From contig JBBFKY010000001.1 in assembly GCA_037481875.1 (NCBI GenBank), positions 473,782 to 537,781 on the forward strand: a DNA stretch of 64,000 nucleotides, in the 5' to 3' direction. Position numbers and translations under genes: made by a program. Below the pieces are notes generated by a model. The model made no database searches. It worked only from the letters and a program-made list of their open reading frames with translations, and was not told the DNA's origin. Below are positions 57,464 to 64,000 of this stretch, piece by piece (position 1 is the stretch's first letter; the number at the start of each line of letters is the position of its first letter). The DNA comes from Desulfosoma sp. (GTDB lineage: Bacteria; Desulfobacterota; Syntrophobacteria; Syntrophobacterales; DSM-9756).

Positions 57464-59414
57464 ACAAAGCCTCCAGTTCGGCCAGGATTTGGTCGTCCGT
57501 AAAATGCTTCAGTTGCGCGGCTTTGGGAGGGCACGTGGCGTTGCAAAGGCCGCAGCCTTGGCAGACCGTATCCAAAACATGAGCTTTTCGAGAACCATCC
57601 CGAAGCGTTTTCCATTCGATGGCGCCAAAGGGGCACACGGAAAGGCATTTCCCGCATCCGATGCACGCCTTTTCCAGCACACGGGCGGTTTGCGGGTCGG
57701 TGGTGATGCTGTCGCGTGCGAAAAGGGCCAAAACTTTGGCGGCGGCGGCGCTTCCCTGAGCCACCGAGGCTGGAATGTCTTTGGGGCCTTGGCAAGCTCC
57801 GGCGAGGTAGATGCCGGCTGTGTTGGTTTCCACAGGCTTGAGCTTGGGATGACCTTCCATGAAAAAGCCGTAGGGGTCGTAAGAAATACGCAGTTTTTCG
57901 GCCAGTTCTTTAGCCCCGTGAGATGGTTCCATGCCTGTTGCCAAAACGACCAGGTCGGCTTGCACCTCCACTTGAGCTCCGAGAAGCGTGTCGGCGCCTT
58001 GCACCACCAAACGATCCCCTAAGGGATATATCTTACCCACGCGACCTCGAATGTATTGAACTCCGTAGTCTTCCACGGCTCGACGGACGAACTCGTCGTA
58101 GTTTTTACCGGGAGCTCGAATGTCCATGTAAAACACGTAGCAGCGGACGTCAGGAAGGTGATCTCGAGCCAAGATGGCTTGTTTGGCCATGACCATGCAG
58201 CACACTCCGGAACAGTACGGCCTGTCTACCGATTTGTCCCGGGATCCCACACAGGCGATGAAAACAATGTCCCGAGGTTCTCGTCCGTCCGAAGGGCGCC
58301 GAATATGACCTCCAAAGGGCCCCGAGGCGCTAAGAATGCGTTCGAACTGCATGGTGCTGATCACGTCCGCATAACGTCCGGCGCCGTACTCTCCATAGGC
58401 TGCAGAGTTAAAAAGATCGTAGCCGGTTGCTACAATGACGGCGCCCACATGTTCCGTGATGAAACGATCCTCCATTTCAAAGCGCACAGCACCGACTGGG
58501 CAGATTTTTTGGCACACTCGACATTTGCCCGTCTTGAAATACCGGCATGCGTCCTTAAGGATATGCGCCTTTTTGGGGATGGCTTGAGGAAAGGGAATGC
58601 GAATGGCCGAAAGGGTTCCCAATCCCTCGTTAAAAGAATCGGGGGACTTCTTGGCCGGGCACTTTTCCATGCAAAGCCCGCATCCTGTGCAGGCGTTCCA
58701 ATCCACGTAGGTCGCTTTTTGACGTAAGGTGATCGTAAAATTGCCGATGGTGCCGCTTAGGGATTCCACTTCCGTGTAGGTGTGCAGTGTGAGGTTTTCC
58801 TTTTGAGCCACATCCACCATTTTGGGGCCGAGAATGCATGACGAGCAGTCAATGGTAGGAAAGGTCTTGTCCAGCTTGGCCATTTTGCCGCCGATGGAGG
58901 CTTCCCGTTCCACCAAAACCACCTCCAGGCCCGCGTCGGCGCAATCCAGAGCCGCTTGAATACCCGCCACGCCCCCACCGATAACCATGACTCTTTTGGT
59001 GATGGGAACCTGAGAACCAAAAAGGGGTTCATTGAGCCTGACTTTGGCCACGGCCATTCGCACGAGATCGATCGCTTTTCGCGTGTTGACCGTCTTGTCC
59101 AACCCGATCCAGGAAACATGTTCCCGAATGTTGGCCATTTCCAGCATGTAGCGGTTAAGGCCCGCTTTCTCGACGGCCCGTCGAAAAGTCAGTTCATGCA
59201 TACGAGGGGAACAGGCGGCGACCACGACGCCTTGGAGTCCATGGTCCTGGATTGCATTTTGGATTTCCTGCTGCCCGGGTTCGGAACAGGTGTAGAGCAG
59301 TTCTGTGGCGTAGGCCACATCGGGCCATAACGAGGCCTGAGCTGCTACGGCCTGAGTGTCCACGGTGCCGGCGATGTTGGTGCCGCAGCGGCAAACAAAA
59401 ACACCAATGCGCAT
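57456..59414 (-). CDS. hdrA: Heterodisulfide reductase-like subunit HdrA
   Basis: 652 residues. N-terminal Cys pair MRIGVFVCRCGTNIAG, FAD site VMVIGGGVAGIQAALDCADA, the CSSCILGPKMVD segment, and ferredoxin motifs CTGCGLCMEKCP (~240) and CRVCQKICPVGAV. Two C-terminal 4Fe-4S sites are CIGCGKCLSVCPFGA and CQGCGLCNATCPP. The FAD is the expected bifurcation site, sharing electrons between NAD(H), ferredoxin and the HdrB thiol side. Full length for the short HdrA type. Confidence 0.96.
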   Translation of the reverse strand: MRIGVFVCRCGTNIAGTVDTQAVAAQASLWPDVAYATELLYTCSEPGQQEIQNAIQDHGLQGVVVAACSPRMHELTFRRAVEKAGLNRYMLEMANIREHVSWIGLDKTVNTRKAIDLVRMAVAKVRLNEPLFGSQVPITKRVMVIGGGVAGIQAALDCADAGLEVVLVEREASIGGKMAKLDKTFPTIDCSSCILGPKMVDVAQKENLTLHTYTEVESLSGTIGNFTITLRQKATYVDWNACTGCGLCMEKCPAKKSPDSFNEGLGTLSAIRIPFPQAIPKKAHILKDACRYFKTGKCRVCQKICPVGAVRFEMEDRFITEHVGAVIVATGYDLFNSAAYGEYGAGRYADVISTMQFERILSASGPFGGHIRRPSDGREPRDIVFIACVGSRDKSVDRPYCSGVCCMVMAKQAILARDHLPDVRCYVFYMDIRAPGKNYDEFVRRAVEDYGVQYIRGRVGKIYPLGDRLVVQGADTLLGAQVEVQADLVVLATGMEPSHGAKELAEKLRISYDPYGFFMEGHPKLKPVETNTAGIYLAGACQGPKDIPASVAQGSAAAAKVLALFARDSITTDPQTARVLEKACIGCGKCLSVCPFGAIEWKTLRDGSRKAHVLDTVCQGCGLCNATCPPKAAQLKHFTDDQILAELEALCA

Positions 59415-59494
59415 GAGTGTTCCCTCAGTTCAGCGTCCAACTGTGTGCGATAAGGCTATTGGAGTCCGATTCAAGCAAAGAACAGACAACCGAT

Positions 59495-60403
59495 TCATGC
59501 CACAAACGTGTCTTGTGAAGGCGAGGTTTGCTCTTTCAAACGTGCCGCAAGGACCTTATATGGAGACACCGCCAGCTTGTCCAACCCCAGATCCTCCTCG
59601 GCAAGCCCTAAAGCCCACCCGATGACCTGGGTCAGGTAAAGAACCGGCAGATTGAATCGACGTCCCAGCGCCTTTTCCGCCTGAGCCTGTCTTAGATCCA
59701 AGTTCTGTTGGCACAAAGGGCAAGCCACGACAATCGCTTCGGCCCCCATACTTTGTGCCATGTCCAAAAGACGCCCCGAAAGGCGCGCTACCACGTCGCT
59801 TCGAGTCATCCCCGATGTGGCGCCGCAGCACTCGGTCTTGAAAGGAAAATCAGGCACGGAACATCCCAGGGCTTTCAAAAGCAGATCCATGGAAACGGGG
59901 TTTTCCGGATCGTCAAACTGGGCTGAATCCTGGGGGCGTGTTAACAAACATCCGTAGTAGGGCACAACCGAAACCCCATCCAAAGGCCGTTGCACAGCTT
60001 GAGCCAGAAGCTCCGGCCCTACCGTCTCATAAAGCAGCTGAAGCACGGAAATGGCGCGAACTCTGCCCGCGTATGGGAGCCCGAGAGCTTTTTGAAAAGC
60101 TTCGGGGCCGAAAGCATGAACCTTGATAGCCCCTTTGAGGGCCTTCAGGCAGCCCGGGCAAGGGGTCATGATGGTTTCCAGACCGGCTTTTTGGGCCAGA
60201 ACCAGATTACGTCCGGCAAGGGTCGCCGAGAGCATGGGGTCATATAAGGATGCCGGCGTAGAGCCGCAGCAGTTCCAATCTTCCAGTTCCGCTAGTTGAA
60301 GGCCGAGCGCATTGCAAACGGTTCGTGTGGACAGATCGTACTCTGCAGCCAAGCCTTCCAGAGAGCATCCGGGATAGTAAGCAACGGGCTTGCTCATGGC
60401 CAT
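59495..60403 (-). CDS. hdrB: Heterodisulfide reductase-like subunit HdrB
   Basis: 302 residues. Two CCG-type motifs that bind the noncubane 4Fe-4S clusters are seen: LEDWNCCGSTPASL with CPGC upstream of the first half's end, then PYYGCLLTRP, KTECCGATSGM and CPLCQQNLDLR. HdrB carries the disulfide-reducing site; in sulfate reducers the physiological disulfide may be DsrC rather than CoM-S-S-CoB. Follows hdrC. Confidence 0.95.
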   Translation of the reverse strand: MAMSKPVAYYPGCSLEGLAAEYDLSTRTVCNALGLQLAELEDWNCCGSTPASLYDPMLSATLAGRNLVLAQKAGLETIMTPCPGCLKALKGAIKVHAFGPEAFQKALGLPYAGRVRAISVLQLLYETVGPELLAQAVQRPLDGVSVVPYYGCLLTRPQDSAQFDDPENPVSMDLLLKALGCSVPDFPFKTECCGATSGMTRSDVVARLSGRLLDMAQSMGAEAIVVACPLCQQNLDLRQAQAEKALGRRFNLPVLYLTQVIGWALGLAEEDLGLDKLAVSPYKVLAARLKEQTSPSQDTFVA

Positions 60404-60428
60404 CCATCACCTATGGAGGAAAAGACGC

Positions 60429-60995
60429 TCAAAAAATTTTTGAAAAACGTTTCACCAAAGCCGCTACCTGGCGTCGGCCTTGAATACGATGAGGAACGAA
60501 GCTCAACTTTCCAGTTTTCAGCAGCTGAGGCGCCAAGTCCAAATCCGCAAGCACGGTTCCGGAGCGAACCTTGTAAGTGGCGAGAAGGCCCATTTCATAA
60601 ACGCGCCCAAAGAGGGCTACCGATCGCATGAATTCTTCGGAAAAGCGCCTGAGGTTTTTATCGGCCACATAGCCGTTTTCCAGGGCCATGATGCGAAGAG
60701 TAGCCATGACACGGGCCACATCGAGGGTACAAGGGCATCGCACCGTGCAGGCCTGACATTGGCCGCATATCCAGATAGCTCGGCACTGAAGCACGGTGTC
60801 CTTTTGTCCTAGTTGTACCAGGCGCATAACCTGGTTGATGGGAAAGTCATAATCCCCCGTAAAAGCGCAACTGGCGGTGCAATTGCCGCACTGGTAACAT
60901 CGAGAAATGCTTTGGCCGCTGAGATCTTCCACTCGGCGCCCAAAATCAGGGTCGCTCTCCGCTTGAATTTTCAAAGTGTTCCGGCCGTTTTTCAT
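60429..60995 (-). CDS. hdrC: Heterodisulfide reductase-like subunit HdrC
   Basis: 188 residues. Two ferredoxin-type clusters, CYQCGNCTASC and CGQCQACTVRCPC, carry electrons between HdrA and HdrB. The C-terminal half is helical with ENGYVADKNLRRFSEEFM, the usual HdrC pattern. It starts 9 bases after the GAF gene. Confidence 0.95.
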   Translation of the reverse strand: MKNGRNTLKIQAESDPDFGRRVEDLSGQSISRCYQCGNCTASCAFTGDYDFPINQVMRLVQLGQKDTVLQCRAIWICGQCQACTVRCPCTLDVARVMATLRIMALENGYVADKNLRRFSEEFMRSVALFGRVYEMGLLATYKVRSGTVLADLDLAPQLLKTGKLSFVPHRIQGRRQVAALVKRFSKIF

Positions 60996-61004
60996 GGTCG
61001 CCCC

Positions 61005-62054
61005 TCAGCGGCTGCTTCCTTCGTAGCCGAACTCGATCAGTAGCTGCTGGTATTCGTATTTGACGCGCTGATACATACGGGCATTTTCAATGGCCATGGC
61101 ACACTGTTGGGCAATGGCGGCCGCGAATTGGATTTCCAAGTCGTGAAAAGGTGGGCGTTCTCCTGTCAGGATACGCAGCACACCGATAACCTTGCCTCGC
61201 ACCTGCAACGGTATGGAGAGAATCTTTCGAATGCCTTCCTCGATGACTTCGCTTCGGTATTGTATGCGAGGGTCCGTGTACACGTCTTCGATGACCACAA
61301 TGCGTCCCGCCATGTTTTCCGCGATGCTCTTGGCCGCATCGACAGGTCCTTTCTTGAGAAAACGTTCGCTCAGGCCATAAGCCTGGGCCAAGTACAAGGT
61401 GTTGGTCTTCGTGTCCAAAAGGCGCACAGTGGTGCCCAAAACCCCCATGACCTGGGTGATCTTGGTCACGACCAGCTCCAAAACCTTGTTGATGGTAAGC
61501 GTAGAATTAATGGCGTGAGAAATTTCCTGAAAACTGGAAAGATAACGTCGTTCCCGTTCGATGATGTCTTCCAGCTTACGTTCCCAGACTAATGTGACGA
61601 TGCCACGACCGGCTAAAGCTTCTGCGAACTGGATTTCTTCCTTGGTGAACCTTCGAGGTTCAGGGGCAAACAAGGCCACCATGCCCACAGATTGCTGTTC
61701 CACGTCCAAGGGAACAACCGCGGCGGCACGGACACCTTCCAGAAGCAAAGCCTCAAAGTCTTCACCGTCGTTGGCTAGACGAAGATCTTCAATCTGTATC
61801 ACCTGTTGAGGCACGGAAGCACAAAGGCTTTCATCCTTGGGCTTGGAAAAGAGATAGGTTTCGCTGAGCCCGTAGCCTGCCACCAGTTCCAAACGAGAGC
61901 GATTCCTGCCGTAAGCCTTGATGACCGCCCCTTTGAGAGCGAGAGACTCCGTCAGGCGTCGCGTGATAAGGTTCATGACATCGGCGGCTTCCACACCGTC
62001 ACACAGGGCACGGCTGACCTCGACAAAGGGCTTGAGAACGCTTGCCACATCCAT
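61005..62054 (-). CDS. Tandem GAF-domain protein leading the hdr-flx operon
   Basis: About 349 residues from ATG 62054, with AAGGA upstream; ATG 62081 would add 9 residues. Two GAF domains: residues ~20-165 (VIKAYGRNRSRLELVAGYGL ... VVPLDVEQQSVGMVALFAPE) and ~185-340 (VRLLDTKTNTLYLAQAYGLS ... SIPLQVRGKVIGVLRILTGE). A short helix connects them, and no output domain follows. It may sense a redox or ligand state for the complex, or act as a signalling partner. First gene of the operon, 9 bases from hdrC. Confidence 0.82.
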   Translation of the reverse strand: MDVASVLKPFVEVSRALCDGVEAADVMNLITRRLTESLALKGAVIKAYGRNRSRLELVAGYGLSETYLFSKPKDESLCASVPQQVIQIEDLRLANDGEDFEALLLEGVRAAAVVPLDVEQQSVGMVALFAPEPRRFTKEEIQFAEALAGRGIVTLVWERKLEDIIERERRYLSSFQEISHAINSTLTINKVLELVVTKITQVMGVLGTTVRLLDTKTNTLYLAQAYGLSERFLKKGPVDAAKSIAENMAGRIVVIEDVYTDPRIQYRSEVIEEGIRKILSIPLQVRGKVIGVLRILTGERPPFHDLEIQFAAAIAQQCAMAIENARMYQRVKYEYQQLLIEFGYEGSSR

Positions 62055-62093
62055 AGCGGCTTTCCTTGCTCCTTGCAGCATCGCTCGAAGGGA

Positions 62094-62125
62094 AGAAAAA
62101 GCCCCTCGAAACCTTTCGAGAGGCT
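62094..62125 (-). terminator. Strong hairpin with T tract in the leader of the hdr-flx operon
   Basis: On the minus strand AGCCTCTCGAAA and TTTCGAGGGGCT form a 12-bp stem (one G-U) with a GG loop, followed by TTTTTC. It lies 40 bases upstream of the GAF start codon. Either it ends transcription from the decayed activator gene upstream, or it attenuates the operon. Confidence 0.75.
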
Positions 62126-62155
62126 ACTGAACGGTGATTCATTACAGGGGCGCCA

Positions 62156-62184
62156 ATCTAGACGAACACTGTCGGTGCTGTCAA
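62156..62184 (-). promoter_or_regulatory. Possible sigma-70 promoter upstream of the leader hairpin
   Basis: Minus strand has a perfect -35 TTGACA (62179-62184) and a weak -10 (TCTAGA/CTAGAT) at 16-17 bases. If used, the hairpin at 62094-62125 would be a leader attenuator. Confidence 0.35.
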
Positions 62185-62189
62185 CTCCT

Positions 62190-62704
62190 TTGCGTATCCT
62201 TTGTCGAGCCCTTGGGCTGAATTCGTGGACGATGCGGGCCACCAGAATCTTGCAGGTCGCCGATTCTCCCAAAAGGAGCCTCGACACCTTGCTCGGAGTC
62301 ACCTTCTGAATGAGGCTCTGAAGGTTCAACATGGGCGGGCTCGGACCGATCATGAAAAAATCGTTGTCTTTTTCCGAGACCTCTAGGCGAAGGTCCAGAT
62401 TTTCTCGGTGGAGGTCGTTTTCCTTTGCGGGCACTTGCATATTAACGTCAAAACCTGGGCGATGATGGCCGAAACGATGCTGAAAAAGCGGATATCCTCT
62501 TGAAAAGTCACCCCATGCCAGAAAAGGCGATCCAAACTGAGAACTCCCGAGGTACGCCCATGCAGAATCACCGGCACGCCGACAAAAGCGATCTGATCCT
62601 TTTGGATGGATCGGGATCCGGTTTTGTTCAGGAAAGAGGGGTTCGAGGCTGATGTTCGGGATCACAAAAGGCAAAATATCGAGAGAAAAACTCTTGCGGC
62701 ACAA
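62190..62704 (-). pseudogene. Decayed NifA-like (GAF plus sigma-54 AAA+) activator
   Basis: Fragments of one gene are spread over two frames. ILPFVIPNISLEPLFPEQNR comes from the GAF entry. IAFVGVPVILHGRTSGVLSL and FFSIVSAIIAQVLTL (GAF end) lie in a second frame at 62383-62577. SEKDNDFFMIGPSPPMLNLQ and LLLGESATCKILVARIVHEF follow, where Walker A GESGTGKE should be. The chain ends just past this point, so most of the AAA+ domain and the HTH are lost. The degenerate Walker A and two frameshifts exclude function. Confidence 0.7.
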
Positions 62705-62843
62705 ACTTGTCCGCTGAAAGGAAGTCAGGAGCGTACACTCAGGTTTACTGTTTGGATTACAAAAGAGCCTTGGGTGATATCTTTTTGTACCCCTTCAGAG
62801 AAAGCTCACAAGCAGGCTGGTTTCACGGCCCGGGTGAATTAAG

Positions 62844-63770
62844 CTAATCAAGAAGGCGTTTCAGGGACTCCTGGAATTCATCGAGGGAGCGAACCCTTAG
62901 AGCTTTCTTGAAAAGGATTTTCAAAGCATCCACCTCTTGGATCCTTCGAAGACAACGCAGGACGTCTTTGGGAACATCCTGAAACCGTGCATCCAGGGTT
63001 TCTAAAATATGTTCCCTCGTGGCCTCCAACGTTCCCTGCTGCATTCCCCGCTCTAATCCCTGCTCTAATCCCTGCTCTAATCCCTGTTGTCTTCCGCGTT
63101 CTATCCCCGAACGGAGACCCTCTTCATAGCCTTCCTTCTTGATCAGTTCATAGGCATAGGATTCCGTCATAATATCCCTCCTGCGATCCAGCAATTTCCT
63201 GGGTAAATCCTTGTCCACCAAGCCTGAAAGGAGTGCCATGCCGGTCAAAAGATCCGCCTTGTCGCTTCGTTTGAGCTGTGATTCGTAGATGACCTCTTCG
63301 GCCATTTGAAAAACTTCGGAGCCTCCCCGCATGAGCCCAACAAAAGGCATGAGGCACGGATTTCCTGATTCCAGCACCTTTCGAGCGTCCATAGCCGCAA
63401 GGGAAATGACCCGAAACCGGTAGTGAATGAAGTCGTTCTCAAAGGATTCCACCACGTTTCCGCTGGGAACGAGAAGCATCACTGCGGGATAGACCGTAAG
63501 ACCCGTTTTCAAGCGGTAGCGAACATCGTATTCCAAAAGCTTCAAGGGGACTTGGGGTTCCCACCGGCTTTGAACTTCCAGGAGAACAATAAAGACACGC
63601 CCGTCGGACGTGTGCACCCGAATGGGGAAATCGCTCCGCCTGACCGTAGCCGTTTCCTGAGGAAGTTCCAAGAGCTCAGATTCCGCCACATCCAGTCCAA
63701 GAAAATATTCCAGCGCGGCCTGCCGGCAGTGGGCCAAAACAACCTTTACGGCCGCATCGTAGCCACCCAT
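62844..63770 (-). CDS. Rpn/YhgA-like PD-(D/E)XK family protein
   Basis: 308 residues from ATG 63770 with AAGGAG six bases upstream. The N-terminal nuclease-like core has FPIRVHTSDGRVFIVLLEVQ then SRWEPQVPLKLLEYDVRY, the D/ExQ core of the Rpn/DUF4351-like family (recombination-promoting nuclease, putative transposase). After a linker comes a repeat RQQGLEQGLEQGLERGMQQG, typical of this group. The C-terminal part is helical. The exact role is not known; such genes often occur in many copies. Confidence 0.78.
   Translation of the reverse strand: MGGYDAAVKVVLAHCRQAALEYFLGLDVAESELLELPQETATVRRSDFPIRVHTSDGRVFIVLLEVQSRWEPQVPLKLLEYDVRYRLKTGLTVYPAVMLLVPSGNVVESFENDFIHYRFRVISLAAMDARKVLESGNPCLMPFVGLMRGGSEVFQMAEEVIYESQLKRSDKADLLTGMALLSGLVDKDLPRKLLDRRRDIMTESYAYELIKKEGYEEGLRSGIERGRQQGLEQGLEQGLERGMQQGTLEATREHILETLDARFQDVPKDVLRCLRRIQEVDALKILFKKALRVRSLDEFQESLKRLLD
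63051..63086. repeat. 12-bp tandem repeat (three exact copies) within the Rpn-like gene
   Basis: CTCTAATCCCTG is repeated three times without change at 63051-63086, encoding Gln-Gly-Leu-Glu on the minus strand. Being 12 bp, length changes keep the frame. Confidence 0.8.
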
Positions 63771-64000
63771 GGCGGACTCCTTACCCAAGTTTCCTGCTAC
63801 CCTCTCAAATTACCATAGTCCTGTGGGATAGCAAACCACGTGATCCTTTGAAAGAACACGCCGTGATGAAGGATAGGGTTCAGACAAAGATGGCGGCGGT
63901 TGTGGGCCGTCTCGCCAGGAATTGACAAGGTTTGAGAGCGAGAACTCTTTTTCTGAGGCGGCGAACCGAGAAAATCAACGCCCCTTCGAGAAGCACCTGG
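63771..64000. other. Right-edge intergenic stretch
   Basis: About 230 bases upstream of the Rpn-like gene. No gene, RNA or clear promoter is recognised. A CCGAGAA word occurs at 63968 near the edge. Confidence 0.5.

Noticed and set aside
1-64000. tRNA, rRNA, CRISPR arrays, riboswitches
   Set aside because: No cloverleaf with a TTCGANTC arm, no regular repeat-spacer pattern and no known riboswitch core was found by eye.

Overview
The window looks like chromosome of a motile, strictly anaerobic, sulfate-reducing member of the former Deltaproteobacteria (Desulfobacterota), most like the Syntrophobacteria. The basis is a complete qmoABC operon (electron transfer to APS reductase), a complete HdrABC-FlxABCD type flavin-based electron-transfer operon, a flagellar operon with sigma-54 promoters, rubrerythrin, Feo iron uptake, and paralogous Asp-rich outer-membrane porins. 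The species assignment is inference. No rRNA, tRNA, CRISPR array or complete insertion sequence was recognised.

Layout. 1-10.5 kb (minus strand): flagellar cluster flgB-flgC-fliE-fliF-fliG-fliH-fliI-fliJ-motE, then fliK (running off the left edge), with good sigma-54 promoters before flgB and fliK. Upstream lie a sigma-54 activator with a degenerate receiver domain and an AMIN/TPR periplasmic protein. 13-19.8 kb: a U32-family Fe-S protein, a SYLF lipid-binding protein, a glycosyltransferase-like protein, and the biotin ECF transporter bioY/bioM/bioN with a BirA-type operator. 19.9-27.6 kb: a small beta-rich protein, an LpxL-type acyltransferase, a VCBS/FG-GAP protein, two tandem porins and a baeRF-family protein. 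28.7-33.5 kb: qmoABC. 33.7-36.7 kb: a GlcD-type FAD oxidase and a CrtC/AttH lipocalin-like protein. 36.7-42 kb: a HepT-like remnant, then an imuB-like Y-family protein lacking the usual acidic residues, followed directly by dnaE2. 42-43.4 kb: a DUF1499 pseudogene, tiny ORFs and a small conserved protein. 43.6-46.4 kb: a conserved small protein, a DUF3419/BtaA-like protein, rubrerythrin and TrmI. 46.3-49.4 kb: feo cluster (Cys-rich membrane protein, feoB, feoA, second feoA) with two DtxR/IdeR-like boxes. 49.9-52 kb: a 708-residue orphan carrying a mobile-element-like insertion. 52.1-53.9 kb: pcm and a GAF/degenerate-GGDEF protein. 54-62 kb (minus strand): GAF protein-hdrC-hdrB-hdrA-flxD-flxC-flxB-flxA, with a hairpin terminator or attenuator in the leader and a decayed NifA-like activator upstream. 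62.8-63.8 kb: an Rpn/PD-(D/E)XK protein.

The energy genes fit together. FlxABCD-HdrABC is expected to couple NAD(H), ferredoxin and thiol/disulfide pools, and QmoABC delivers menaquinol electrons to AprAB (not in this window). Biotin and iron uptake each have a recognisable repressor-site candidate. A dispersed family of short palindromic elements with TTGTCCGAGAAC-like ends is scattered through intergenic DNA and has entered two reading frames. No single region is clearly a new defence or metabolic system. The best leads are the orphan with its insertion, the dispersed repeat family, the Hdr-Flx leader with its decayed activator, the imuB-dnaE2 pair without imuA, and the tiny ORFs near 42.5-42.9 kb.
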